Below are positions 44,301 to 51,644 of a DNA stretch of 64,000 nt, one piece after another. The translations under genes and the position numbers were made by a program. Numbering within the stretch: the stretch's first letter is position 1; the number at the start of each line of letters is the position of its first letter. The notes below the pieces were generated by a model. That model ran no database searches, had not been told where the DNA came from, and saw only the letters and a program-made list of their open reading frames with translations. Source of the DNA: SIG672 sp045580325 (GTDB lineage: Bacteria > Bacillota > Clostridia > Oscillospirales > CAG-272); NCBI GenBank assembly GCA_045580325.1, contig JAZNNR010000032.1, positions 1 to 64,000 on the forward strand. Reading direction: 5' to 3'.

Positions 44301-44489
44301 TTCAAAATCTACCGCCTGTGCGCTGTCCGTGTAAAGACCGTCAAAGAGGGAGGTGTCCTCTGCTGCACTCGGAAAAAGCGAGGAGAGCGCGAACGAAGCA
44401 ACTCCAATAAGAGTGGCAAACGTACACACTATACTTATCGCCGAAAGGACGATTTTTCTTTTGGAATGTTTTTTGTATGTAGAATTCAT
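41343..44489 (-). CDS. Large secreted multidomain protein with a Cys/His papain-like region, SH3 and Ig-like domains
   Basis: The 1048-residue protein has an N-terminal membrane anchor or signal (about 13-36). Residues 50-200 have the WxxS/VYVL spacing of a beta-propeller-like region. Then CTCHPRNQC and AATQCFGFARYCQLKVFG near 318, and KSGHSLFVISV near 375: a Cys and His order like that of NlpC/CHAP-type amidases. A bacterial SH3 domain (LRLREKASTSSGVL, then WWGKTTYDGKTGWI) covers about 455-520, followed by Ig-like domains (VEWSVVGG, GVVTASKAG), an InlB-like FAGWFTS stretch and an unknown C-terminal domain. Own promoter. Inferred: a surface-acting hydrolase or adhesin. Confidence 0.65.
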   Translation of the reverse strand: MNSTYKKHSKRKIVLSAISIVCTFATLIGVASFALSSLFPSAAEDTSLFDGLYTDSAQAVDFENAVYRIDDSGNVWEESDESIRLVMRKDARLLAVYDSDIYVLTESVKGYLLSKLDVLHGSIYDSKNLGKNEIKCFSMTKNGVYYLSGSKIFLLSSDNKTSAELDLSKLSYECTDEHCDHTSEFSFTSTEAFTVHSESSVILYIPNPDYIDETQDSSVTDGENDKYFTFEYDFSSKSLSQYSDTDDITASASAANTSAKITLNGVTLPFSNYPAYSSYFTKNGRACTCHPRNQCLVNSAPCNCLRYIKHNGYTFDLAATQCFGFARYCQLKVFGHTDGSDPSKYTNALGGAWNSGKFTANDIMRVFLEYGAGGHIRTKSGHSLFVISVNATGFTTYECNTNNKDCLVYTRDWTWATFYNLVKARGVYYYKIPTDFSGNSGVIIENYPTGDYLVDADGGLRLREKASTSSGVLAMIPDGTILTIIETLEIDGASTNRWWGKTTYDGKTGWISLDYARLQSEISAIKITSLPERTVFFQNETFSYEGLEVQLVYASGTYGTLPGGYTVTPPNMSKPGTYKVNVSYLSFSTSYEITVKSTAILPEKIVFERPTITVMTGGEFTPVYGVDYNVLPADANDKTVEWSVVGGAHLVSVDKDTGVVTASKAGSNFVDGYARIRATSLAKKSNGESVGVYSEYIIEVIKAPADGEWSQSATNLPDGVTLSDYVIEYCASESDFNKGKWKTYDGEASKVYKYRFRDSYKLTWYYDLDSSDGNIELPSSLGYPKSANIGERVTLSKLKSVTQTNKIFAGWFTSAEGARNLDKKLAYNGSAINGDTEFFAGWIDLSNEEFLVNAAENDPIHPVGKNLQAFGVFASDINISDEGGGLRFYGHISSALIDRLSKFSYNEVSYGMVLQIASKTSGALTSATAEGYLQDGKSIVVTAKKNYGEFKFLGSGSYTVFTSLAANIPIEHAKTDIAARGFITYYDVNGIRHAFYYTNTAENTPDMDLKASGVTSNLYKCAEKMYASASDLEKNWLIENVLGHDYEG

Positions 44490-44540
44490 CTTTTTATTTC
44501 CTTATTTCATATATGGCAGATATTTATACCTACCTAACTT

Positions 44541-44569
44541 AATATTATCATACAGTACGTCTTTTTGCA
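44541..44569 (-). promoter_or_regulatory. Sigma-A promoter of the large secreted protein gene
   Basis: On the minus strand TTGCAA, 17-bp spacer, TAATAT. Confidence 0.6.
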
Positions 44570-44622
44570 AGTGGTATAACAAAAGAAGATTTTAAATTTT
44601 TTGTGTTTTTATTTGCAAATAC

Positions 44623-44651
44623 TTGTATACAAAGGAAAACCGTGCTATACT
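44623..44651 (+). promoter_or_regulatory. Sigma-A promoter of the first GH43 gene
   Basis: TTGTAT, 17-bp spacer, TATACT; the coding start with GGAGG follows 65 bp later. Confidence 0.65.
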
Positions 44652-44716
44652 ACGGGCAGAAGCGAGCTTTTTCTCGTTTTGTATTTTAAGCTCAAAGCAT
44701 ATACGGAGGAATTTCT

Positions 44717-45574
44717 ATGATAATTACTTCTTCTATCGAACGCTTAAGAGATCCTTGTATTCTTCTTGAAGACGGCGTTTATTACGCATACGGAACGGGT
44801 TGGGTCTGTTATAAAAACACAAGCGGCTCGCTCGACGGGGCGTGGGAGTTTGTCGGTCGACTTGCAGCTCCGCCCGATCACGCTACGAAATGCTTTTGGG
44901 CACCCGAGGTACATAGGTACAAGGGGGCATTCTATATGATAACCACCTATTTTTCCTCGAAAAACAACCATCGCGGCTGCACGGTTATGAAAGCTGACCG
45001 CCCCGAAGGACCTTTTACCGAAATTTCAAACGGGCATATAACACCGTCCGATTGGGATTCTATCGACGGCACCCTCTACGTAGACGAGGAGGGACAGCCT
45101 TGGATGATATTCGTTCACGAGTGGACGAGTACGGATGACGGCGTTGGAAGAATGGCGGCAGCAAAGCTTTCGGACGATCTGACACATTTTATTACCGAGC
45201 CTATCGAGCTTTTCCGCGCGGACGATCCCGTGTGGACAAACGAGCGCGTTACCGACGGCTGCTGGATGCACCGTTGCAAGAGCGGCGCACTTCTTATGAT
45301 ATGGTCAAACTTCTGCGCGGAGGGCTACTGTGTAGGTATCGCACGCTCGGACAACGGAAGGGTGGACGGCAAGTGGAGTCAGGACGAGCAGCTCCTTTAT
45401 TCAAAGAGTATGTCGGGAGAATATGACGGCGGACACGGTGCAATATTTACCGCGCTCGACGGAAAGACCTATTTTTCTATCCATTCGCCCAACACCCCGA
45501 TAGGTGAAAGAAGGGAAACTCCTGTTTTCGTGGCTATCCGCGAGGAAAACGATACTCTCGTTTGGGATGACTAA
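44717..45574 (+). CDS. Glycoside hydrolase family 43 enzyme
   Basis: The 285 residues make one five-bladed propeller without a signal peptide. Seen: ERLRDPCILLEDG near residue 8 (general base Asp), FWAPEVHRYKG near 58, DSIDGTLYVDEEGQPW near 112 (pKa-modulating Asp), and GYCVGIARS with the acid Glu expected near the GEYDGGHG segment at about 235. Known: GH43 enzymes remove arabinose or xylose from plant polysaccharides; the family is broad. Lack of a signal suggests action on imported oligosaccharides. Single-gene unit with its own promoter and terminator. Confidence 0.85.
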   Translation: MIITSSIERLRDPCILLEDGVYYAYGTGWVCYKNTSGSLDGAWEFVGRLAAPPDHATKCFWAPEVHRYKGAFYMITTYFSSKNNHRGCTVMKADRPEGPFTEISNGHITPSDWDSIDGTLYVDEEGQPWMIFVHEWTSTDDGVGRMAAAKLSDDLTHFITEPIELFRADDPVWTNERVTDGCWMHRCKSGALLMIWSNFCAEGYCVGIARSDNGRVDGKWSQDEQLLYSKSMSGEYDGGHGAIFTALDGKTYFSIHSPNTPIGERRETPVFVAIREENDTLVWDD

Positions 45575-45629
45575 GCAAGTAAGTGATAGCCCGGCTGTTA
45601 CACAGTAAGCTTTTTAAAAAGAGAACGTA

Positions 45630-45660
45630 AGAAAAACGCCAAGCTTTCACTTGGCGTTTT
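45630..45660 (+). terminator. Intrinsic terminator of the first GH43 gene
   Basis: Stem AAAACGCCAAG / CTTGGCGTTTT around CTTTCA; also usable by the convergent Cys-rich peptide gene. Confidence 0.88.
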
Positions 45661-45692
45661 CGTTATTTAAACATCGTTATTTTAAGACAAGC

Positions 45693-45854
45693 TTAGTTGC
45701 ATCCGCAGCCGTTGTTGCAGCCACAGCCGTTGTTGTTGCATCCGCAGCCGGTATTTACACATCCGCATCCGTTGCAGCTGTTGAAAAGAAGAATGGCAGC
45801 AATTATGATGAGCCATACGGTGGAATCTTCAAAAAGATTGCAAAGGCAGTTCAT
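45693..45854 (-). CDS. 53-residue Cys/Gly/Asn-rich membrane peptide
   Basis: A short minus-strand gene. It begins MNCLCNLFEDSTVW, crosses the membrane once (WLIIIAAILLF, about 14-24), and ends in a tail of repeats: CNGCGC, TGCGC, NNNGCGC, NNGCGC. Twelve of its 53 residues are Cys. An AGGAGG site lies 11 bases before the ATG and a strong terminator follows, so it looks like a real gene despite its size. It recalls short high-cysteine proteins annotated in Clostridia (chorion-class-like names) and YjcZ-type sporulation peptides, but I cannot assign a function; metal binding or a disulfide-linked surface layer is possible. Confidence 0.75.
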   Translation of the reverse strand: MNCLCNLFEDSTVWLIIIAAILLFNSCNGCGCVNTGCGCNNNGCGCNNGCGCN

Positions 45855-45993
45855 ATATTCAGTAGCCTCCTATATTTTAGATTTTGGGATTTTGTACTCA
45901 CCTCAAAAGCCCCTTTCGGAGTCCCTTGAGTTTTGTTCATCCTTCCCTATACCATAATATGAGGAGCGACCTAAAGTGTTCCTGCTTTTTATT

Positions 45994-46644
45994 TTATGTC
46001 AGCTCAAGGCTTTCGCTGAGCAGAAAATCCTGTGCCATCGCCATATCGTACATCGGCAGGGTAACAGATGCACCGCACTTTTCGCAGTAGACTCGCAGGG
46101 TATCGTCAAGTATCTCAAACTGATAATTTGCAACCGCCGTTGTGGGACATTTGCACTTTATTTTACCCTCGTCCTCAAGCTCGCATATAGTATATCTGAT
46201 AATATCGTCAATACTTGCATCAAACGGGTCGGAGGTCTCACTGTTTTCTCTTATTTCGTCGAGAGTGTCAAGACCTGCTTCAGTAAGGATCGCGTTAAGC
46301 TCTCGGGTAGCCTCGTCAAGCGACTCGCTGACCCCCTCTTTTGTTCCGATAAAGCAGAGCGGAAGTCCGCTTACCGTACACGAAAGGGTGAAAACTCCTT
46401 CGCGCGAGAAAAAGGTGTTCTGTCCGATAACGTAGTTGTGCGGCTTCGGACAAACGAGGCAGGGAACTGTGATGCGGAGCTTCTTATCAGAGGTTCTCGA
46501 AATGTGGAGCTCGCTTTTTCCGCACGAGCATTTGAGCTTTATAAGGTCGCCCGAAAGAGCGAAAGCTCCGACGACGCTCATAATACCCGAGCCGCAGTCG
46601 GGACATCTGTATGCAATTACTGTTTCTTTTGGAGAAAGTATCAT
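45994..46644 (-). CDS. Zinc-ribbon protein of unknown function (CpXC-like N-terminus)
   Basis: The 216-residue cytoplasmic protein has YRCPDCGSG near residue 12, LKCSCGKSE near 37, VPCLVCPKPHNYVI near 60, and a second ribbon near the end (IKCKCPTT and YCEKCGAS). The middle part is helical and acidic. Two separate Cys4-type sites suggest two zinc ions. Proteins of this build occur across Clostridia without a known role. It follows the next-listed membrane protein gene by 44 bp and may share its transcript. Confidence 0.7.
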   Translation of the reverse strand: MILSPKETVIAYRCPDCGSGIMSVVGAFALSGDLIKLKCSCGKSELHISRTSDKKLRITVPCLVCPKPHNYVIGQNTFFSREGVFTLSCTVSGLPLCFIGTKEGVSESLDEATRELNAILTEAGLDTLDEIRENSETSDPFDASIDDIIRYTICELEDEGKIKCKCPTTAVANYQFEILDDTLRVYCEKCGASVTLPMYDMAMAQDFLLSESLELT

Positions 46645-46688
46645 TTTATCTTGTTTTCCTTTGTAAATATTAAAGTTTTAATCGGAAT

Positions 46689-47426
46689 TTAATCAAAATT
46701 CACGTAAGGCGGCTCCTCAATATCGGGGTGCGCTTTTGCGGGGAGATAATCCTTTAAGCTGACAGGCTTCATTTCGATATGCGAGTCATATATGACCATA
46801 TCGCACGCAGGCTTATCGTAATTCAGGTTACCGACGCAGTAGGCCTGAAGACTCAGCGAAGCAAGACCGTCAAGCTCGACGCCTGTGAATATAAGTCTGC
46901 GGTAATGATAGGTGAAGCGAGAATCACGCACAAAGGTATAGTCCGAATATCTGTTTTCACCGCCTGTAAGGGTGAATACGAAAAGCTCGCTTGTTTTTGT
47001 GTCTACTTCGTACTTTTCAGAGTAAAGCTCCTCGCAGGTGTCGTTGTAGCGCAGGGTTATTATAACCTCTTTCGTTTCCTTGACGTACATAAAGTTGCTC
47101 ACCTTGAAAAGCCCGTCAGGCGAAAGCTCGTCAAATTTAACGATCTCAAGAATATTTCCGTCCTCGTCTGTTATGGGGTAGGACTCAAGCTCCTGCGATA
47201 AAACGGTGATGCCTTTTCCCTGACTTGAGTTGTACGCCTTTGCCGAATCGAGCGTCCAAATAAAGCTCTTTGCTATATCGGTGTCGTTGGATATGGCAAT
47301 TCTGAAGAAAATAAGAGCATATACGAGTATTATCAGAGCAATAACAATATATTTTAAAAGCTTTCCGAGTGTGAAGCGTTTTTTGTCTTCTTTTTCGTCG
47401 TCGTACGGGTAGTAATCGTATTCCAT
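46689..47426 (-). CDS. Single-pass membrane protein of unknown function
   Basis: From the ATG after AAAGG the protein has 245 residues: an acidic, Tyr-rich N-terminus (MEYDYYPYDDEKEDKKRF), one membrane helix (about 28-47) and a long extracytoplasmic beta-rich part. No catalytic motif is visible and no family is recognised. It is the first gene of a two-gene minus-strand unit with the zinc-ribbon gene. Its promoter is divergent from that of the aminotransferase gene. Confidence 0.65.
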   Translation of the reverse strand: MEYDYYPYDDEKEDKKRFTLGKLLKYIVIALIILVYALIFFRIAISNDTDIAKSFIWTLDSAKAYNSSQGKGITVLSQELESYPITDEDGNILEIVKFDELSPDGLFKVSNFMYVKETKEVIITLRYNDTCEELYSEKYEVDTKTSELFVFTLTGGENRYSDYTFVRDSRFTYHYRRLIFTGVELDGLASLSLQAYCVGNLNYDKPACDMVIYDSHIEMKPVSLKDYLPAKAHPDIEEPPYVNFD

Positions 47427-47464
47427 ATTGTAAAAACCTTTCACTTTATTTTACGCACAAGTCA

Positions 47465-47493
47465 ATATTATCATACTTGTACGCTTTTTTCAA
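47465..47493 (-). promoter_or_regulatory. Sigma-A promoter of the membrane protein-zinc ribbon unit
   Basis: On the minus strand TTGAAA, 17-bp spacer, TAATAT. Confidence 0.6.
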
Positions 47494-47524
47494 GTTAATT
47501 TACAAGGATTTTATAAATTTCGTA

Positions 47525-47553
47525 TTGCAAAAGAGTGTATATTGTGTTAAAAT
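47525..47553 (+). promoter_or_regulatory. Sigma-A promoter of the aminotransferase gene
   Basis: TTGCAA, 17-bp spacer, TAAAAT, 38 bp before the start codon. Confidence 0.65.
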
Positions 47554-47591
47554 ATTTCAGTTAAGTGAATTACGAAAGGAATTTTTAATTT

Positions 47592-48779
47592 ATGCAGTAT
47601 AATATATCAGAAAAGCTTGTAAATATGAAGCCCTCGGCAATAAGAGAGATATTCAAGAGCCTTACCGATCCCGAAATAATCGCTTTTGCGGCGGGGAACC
47701 CCGCTCCCGAGTCCTTTCCGAGCGAAAAGCTTGCTGGACTTGCGTCCGATATTTTCGCTTCTCGCAGCTCGCAGGCGCTTCAGTATGGAATTACAGAGGG
47801 CTATCCGCTTCTTCGCGAGCAGGTAACAAGTCGTCTTGAAACACGCTTTGGAATAAAGCGCGAAGGAAACGGAGTTATGATCGTTTCGGGCGGTCAGCAG
47901 GGAATTGAGCTTACCTGTAAGGTAATGTGTAACGAGGGCGACGTGGTTCTCACAGAAGATCCGTCCTTCATTGGCGCGCTCAACGCCTTCAGATCGAACG
48001 GAGCAAAGACGGTCGGCGTCGAAATGGAAGATGACGGAATAAACATCGAAAAGCTCAAGATCGCTATTAAAAACAACCCGAGAGCGAAGATACTTTATCT
48101 TATTCCGACCTTCCACAATCCCGCAGGAACTACAATGTCGCTCGAAAAGCGCCGCGCGGTTTATGAGATCTGCCGCGAAAGCGGACTTCTTATCGTTGAG
48201 GACAACCCTTACGGCGAGCTTCGCTTTGCGGGAGAGGATATTCCCACGATAAAGAGCTTTGACGACGCGGGAATCGTTGTTTACTGCGGTTCATTCTCGA
48301 AAATTCTTTCGGCGGGTATGCGCGTAGGATTTTTAAGCGCACCCGAAGCGGTATTTCAGAAAATAGTGGTAGCAAAGCAGGTAGAGGACGTTCACACAAA
48401 TCAGTTCTTCCAGATGCTTTGTGCCGATTTCATCGAAAAATACGGTCTTGACGAGCATATTGCCTCTGTCAGCGAGCTTTACAGAAGCAAATGCGAGCTT
48501 ATGCTCGGTGAGCTTGACAAAAATATGCCCGAGTGTGTTAAATACACACGTCCCGAGGGCGGACTTTTCGTGTGGCTGACCCTTCCCGAGAGTATTTGTC
48601 TGAACGATTTTGTAAAGAAGGCGCTCGAGAAAAAGGTAGCAGTCGTTCCCGGAACGGCATTTTCGCCCGAGGAAAGCGAGATTTCACACTCCTTCCGTAT
48701 TACGTATTCCACACCGAGCCGCGAGCAGATCGTGCGCGGCGTGAAGATACTCGCTGATATTATTAAGGAAATGATTTGA
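47592..48779 (+). CDS. PLP-dependent class I/II aminotransferase (LysN/MocR-like fold)
   Basis: The 395-residue protein starts SEKLVNMKPSAIREIFKS, typical of the 2-aminoadipate aminotransferase branch. Seen: FAAGNPAPESFPSE near 31, ISGGQQGIEL-like VSGGQQGIELTCKV near 97, IPTFHNPAGTTMS near 170, DNPYGELRF near 200 and the PLP lysine in GSFSKILSAGMRVGF near 236. It has no winged-helix domain, so it is an enzyme and not a MocR regulator. Likely acts on aromatic amino acids, 2-aminoadipate or branched-chain substrates. Its stop is followed two bases later by repeat copy 6. Confidence 0.87.
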   Translation: MQYNISEKLVNMKPSAIREIFKSLTDPEIIAFAAGNPAPESFPSEKLAGLASDIFASRSSQALQYGITEGYPLLREQVTSRLETRFGIKREGNGVMIVSGGQQGIELTCKVMCNEGDVVLTEDPSFIGALNAFRSNGAKTVGVEMEDDGINIEKLKIAIKNNPRAKILYLIPTFHNPAGTTMSLEKRRAVYEICRESGLLIVEDNPYGELRFAGEDIPTIKSFDDAGIVVYCGSFSKILSAGMRVGFLSAPEAVFQKIVVAKQVEDVHTNQFFQMLCADFIEKYGLDEHIASVSELYRSKCELMLGELDKNMPECVKYTRPEGGLFVWLTLPESICLNDFVKKALEKKVAVVPGTAFSPEESEISHSFRITYSTPSREQIVRGVKILADIIKEMI

Positions 48780-48781
48780 AT

Positions 48782-48933
48782 TTAGGAAACCCTTTTTGGA
48801 AAAAGTGTTTCCTAAGAACCTTCCCAAAAACTTTGCTAAAAAGAAAAAATCAATTATTTTTAGAAAAGTTTTTGAGATTCAAAAGAACTTTTTTCAAAAA
48901 GTTCTTTTGTGGGGCTTGGGGCGAAGCCCCGAG
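48782..48933. repeat. Dispersed palindromic element, copy 6 (composite, after the aminotransferase gene)
   Basis: AT hairpin TTAGGAAACCCTTTTT / AAAAAGTGTTTCCTAA with one mismatch (48782-48815), box CCAAAAACTTTGCTAAAA, then an inverted second half: TTTTAGAAAAGTTTTTGA, perfect AT hairpin with arms CAAAAGAACTTTTT (48880-48909) and GC hairpin CTTGGGGC-GAA-GCCCCGAG (48915-48933). Overall it is an inverted-repeat unit of about 150 bp, like the one beside argF. Confidence 0.85.
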
Positions 48934-49014
48934 GAAACGGCGTTTCTTTTGTATTACTTTTCTTTACGCCTGCGGGATTAAAGAAAAGTAAGTCTCTGAC
49001 GCATAAAAGGTTTA

Positions 49015-49317
49015 GTGCTGTGCTAACATACCTAAAACGCGTTTGTAAGACTTTTTGTTCATTTCTGTATTGACAGAAAACCGACACTTCGTGTCGCTTG
49101 GCAGTTTCGCTTACGCAAAACTGCAAATATAGCCCTTCGGATATGGTAATTTTTCTTTCAGAAAAGTTTTTGGGGAGGTTAAACCGAAGGCTTCGCCTTC
49201 GCTTGGCAGTTTTGCCTGTGCAAAACTGCAAATACAACCCTTCGAATATAGTAATATTCGTTTTCAGTAAAGTTTTTGAAGAGGTTTGGAGAAACTTTTT
49301 CCAAAAAGTTTCTCCAA
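49015..49317. repeat. Repeat array before dusB: distal box, palindrome, 105-bp tandem duplication, AT hairpin
   Basis: GTGCTGTGCTAACATACC (49015-49032) and TTTCTGT-attg-ACAGAAA (49062-49079) repeat the prs-side block. Two tandem units with a 105-bp period begin at 49095 and 49200 (CGCTTGGCAGTTT ... CTGCAAATA ... CCCTTCG ... box CAGTAAAGTTTTTG). The second ends in a perfect AT hairpin with arms TTGGAGAAACTTTTT (49286-49317), 8 bp before dusB. No gene is seen in 48934-49325. Confidence 0.82.
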
Positions 49318-49325
49318 GTAAAAAA

Positions 49326-50315
49326 ATGAAAATAGGTAATTTAGATATAAAGGGAAATCTTTTTCTTGCGCCGATGGCGGGGCTGACAGATAGGTCGTTC
49401 AGAACGGTGTGTAAAAGATACGGCGTAGCGCTCACGTATACAGAGATGATCTCGTCAAAGGCTCTGCACTATAAAGACAAAAAGACCGCACAGCTTGCCT
49501 ATATAGAAAAAGCAGATTTTCCCACAGCGGCGCAGATATTCGGACACGAGAGCGACATTATGGCAGAGGCGGCACACCTGCTTGCAAAGGGCGAATATGC
49601 CTACTACGAAGGCTGCGCGCTCCCCGACATAATTGATATAAATATGGGCTGTCCCGTGAAGAAGATCGTAAGCGGAGGCGACGGAAGCGCTCTTATGAAG
49701 ACTCCCGAGCTGATATTTGATATTATAAAAGCAGTCCGCGCGGCAATAGATAAGCCTCTTACCGTCAAGCTTCGCGCAGGCTGGGATTCTTCCTCTAAAA
49801 ACGCGCTCGAATGCGCTCTTGCAGCCGAGGAGGGCGGCGCGGACGCTGTCTGTGTTCACGGACGCACGCGCGAAGAGTTCTATACTCCACCTGTTGATCT
49901 CTCGGTGATTGCCGATGTCAAGAGTAAGCTCAAAATCCCCGTGATCGGTAACGGCGGAATTTTCACAGCGGACGATGCTCTAAAAATGATCAGAGAAACA
50001 AAGTGCGACGGACTTATGATCGCGCGCGGCGCGGTCGGCAACCCCTTTATTTTTGCCGAAATATCGGCAAGAATTTCACAAAAAGAGTATAGAGCTCCCG
50101 AAATTTCTGAAAAGCTCGACGTAGCGCTTGACCACGCGCGTCTTATGGCATCGGATAAGGGAGAAAACGTGTCGGTACACGAGCTCAAAAAGCATATTGC
50201 CGCATATATCCACGACGTGCGTGGCGCGGCAGCCTTCAGAAGCAGAATATTTGCCTGCGAAAATTTCAGTGAAATGATAGAGGTCATAAACGAGCTGAGA
50301 GAGCTTTACAACTAA
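49326..50315 (+). CDS. dusB: tRNA-dihydrouridine synthase (DusB-like)
   Basis: From the ATG after the AT hairpin the protein has 329 residues. Seen: FLAPMAGLTDRSFR near residue 12 (FMN), EMISSKAL near 40, DINMGCPVKKIVSGGDGSALMK near 100-120 (Cys of the catalytic CPxxK), VKLRAGWD near 140, HGRTREEFY near 170, and GNGGIFTADDAL near 198. It reduces uridines in tRNA D-loops with NADPH. A longer in-frame reading into the repeats upstream is possible but would translate repeat DNA. No Shine-Dalgarno sequence is seen; the hairpin at 49286-49317 ends 8 bp before the start. Confidence 0.92.
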   Translation: MKIGNLDIKGNLFLAPMAGLTDRSFRTVCKRYGVALTYTEMISSKALHYKDKKTAQLAYIEKADFPTAAQIFGHESDIMAEAAHLLAKGEYAYYEGCALPDIIDINMGCPVKKIVSGGDGSALMKTPELIFDIIKAVRAAIDKPLTVKLRAGWDSSSKNALECALAAEEGGADAVCVHGRTREEFYTPPVDLSVIADVKSKLKIPVIGNGGIFTADDALKMIRETKCDGLMIARGAVGNPFIFAEISARISQKEYRAPEISEKLDVALDHARLMASDKGENVSVHELKKHIAAYIHDVRGAAAFRSRIFACENFSEMIEVINELRELYN

Positions 50316-50328
50316 AAAGATAAAAAAT

Positions 50329-50360
50329 TGAAGCCGAGGATATAAAATTTCCTTGGCTTC
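50329..50360 (+). terminator. Possible terminator after dusB
   Basis: Stem GAAGCCGAGGA / TCCTTGGCTTC around a 9-nt loop; the T tail is weak. Confidence 0.55.
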
Positions 50361-50361
50361 A

Positions 50362-50390
50362 TTGACATTATGCGACAGGTATGGTATAAT
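50362..50390 (+). promoter_or_regulatory. Consensus sigma-A promoter of the second GH43 gene
   Basis: TTGACA, 17-bp spacer, TATAAT, both boxes perfect, 38 bp before the start. Confidence 0.88.
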
Positions 50391-50427
50391 TAGTAAGACA
50401 AAATCTATATTTACGGAGTGTAAGCCT

Positions 50428-51396
50428 ATGAAAAAGTTTTTTAACCCCATTTCACCCACCGATGCTCCCGACCCCTTTATGACCTATGACAAGGAAACGG
50501 GATATTATTACTGCCTTTTCACGCGCGGAGAGTGCCTTGAAATTTATCGCAGCCGCCACGCCGCAAATATCATAACAGATAACGATTCAAAGATAATTTA
50601 CACCTTTAACGGCGAAAGGGACAGCGTTTGGGGCGATATATGGGCTCCCGAAATGTATAAAGGAACAAACGGTAAGTGGTATATCTACACAAGCGGAAGA
50701 AACTCGCTTGAAAACGACGAAAAGCGTCTTTTCATTATGGAAGCAAAGACAAACGATCCCTTCGGCGAGTGGGAGTTTAAGTGCAAGCCGTCGCCCGATC
50801 TCTATTCTATCGACCCGACAGTTTACACCTCGCCTGAAGGAAAGCAGTATATGTGCTATTCAAGAGTTGACTCAACTTACGGACAGGTTCTTGAAATTTG
50901 CGATATGGAAAACCCCTATACCTTCGGCAAAAAAATCGCAACGCTCGCAAGAGCCGAGCTTGAATGGGAGTTTGATTCTCCCTACGTCGGCAGATACGCG
51001 ATAGTAGAGGGCGGATTCTTCGTTGAAAGAAATGGACGTCTTTTCATTATCTATTCGGCGACAGGCTGTTGGTCTGATCACTACTGCCTTGGCGTGCTTG
51101 AGCATACAGGCGGAGAGCTTTGCGATGCAGCAAACTGGATAAAGCATCCGAAGCCTATTCTTACTTACGGAAACAACGTTTTCGGACCGGGACACGCATC
51201 CTTCTTCAAATCGCCCGACGACAGCGAGCTTTGGTGTATGTATCACGGAATGAAGCAGCATAACGTGCCTGTTAACTGGGCTCCGAGATATATCAATATT
51301 CAGAAGGTCGATTTCGACGAAACAGGCTTCCCTGTAATGGGACTTCCTGTTGGTTACGAAACAGAGCTTGACTCGCCCAGCGGAGAAATTGAATAA
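50428..51396 (+). CDS. Second glycoside hydrolase family 43 enzyme
   Basis: A 322-residue protein without a signal peptide. ISPTDAPDPFMTYDKETGYY near residue 7 supplies the base Asp, WGDIWAPEMYKGTNGKWY near 74 the W/APE motif, YSIDPTVYTSPEGKQY near 125 the middle Asp, and FGPGHASFF near 250 the late GH43 motif; the acid Glu is probably in the VEGGFFVERNG stretch near 200. Intracellular action on arabino- or xylo-oligosaccharides is likely. It is not close in sequence to the first GH43 in the window, so the two probably differ in substrate. The stop is followed by element copy 8. Confidence 0.85.
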   Translation: MKKFFNPISPTDAPDPFMTYDKETGYYYCLFTRGECLEIYRSRHAANIITDNDSKIIYTFNGERDSVWGDIWAPEMYKGTNGKWYIYTSGRNSLENDEKRLFIMEAKTNDPFGEWEFKCKPSPDLYSIDPTVYTSPEGKQYMCYSRVDSTYGQVLEICDMENPYTFGKKIATLARAELEWEFDSPYVGRYAIVEGGFFVERNGRLFIIYSATGCWSDHYCLGVLEHTGGELCDAANWIKHPKPILTYGNNVFGPGHASFFKSPDDSELWCMYHGMKQHNVPVNWAPRYINIQKVDFDETGFPVMGLPVGYETELDSPSGEIE

Positions 51397-51404
51397 GATT
51401 TTTC

Positions 51405-51507
51405 TTGAAACCCACTTTTTGTAAAAAGTGGGTTTCAAACTTCCTACAAAAACTTTTCTGAAAGGGAAAAGATTTATAAACGCGTTTTTTGTATGTTCGT
51501 ACAGCAC
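51405..51507. repeat. Dispersed palindromic element, copy 8 (after second GH43)
   Basis: Perfect AT hairpin with 16-bp arms TTGAAACCCACTTTTT (51405-51438), box ACAAAAACTTTTCTGAAA (51446-51463), AAACGCG and the distal box TGTATGTTCGTACAGCAC (51490-51507). This is the cleanest single example of the order hairpin-box-distal box on the plus strand. It begins 8 bp after the GH43 stop. Confidence 0.88.
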
Positions 51508-51574
51508 AAATTCTTTTTATTTGAATGAGTGAGCAAACTTATTTTGCCATTTTCATCAATATCATATCAGTATC

Positions 51575-51603
51575 TTGTTTTTCGACAAAATATGTGATAT
51601 AAT
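51575..51603 (+). promoter_or_regulatory. Sigma-A promoter of the acyltransferase gene
   Basis: TTGTTT, 17-bp spacer, TATAAT, 41 bp before the start codon. Confidence 0.7.
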
Positions 51604-51644
51604 AATACGCAAGCGACCAAAATACTTCAAAATCGGAGAAAGCT

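Noticed and set aside
45651..45957. Plus-strand frames over the Cys-rich peptide gene
   Set aside because: They are Ala/Val/Pro/Gln-rich shadows of the GCGC repeat on the other strand and lack ribosome sites.
49098..49325. N-terminal extension of dusB into the repeats
   Set aside because: The extra residues are translated repeat DNA (two similar QNCKY stretches); the family starts at MKIGNLDIKGN.
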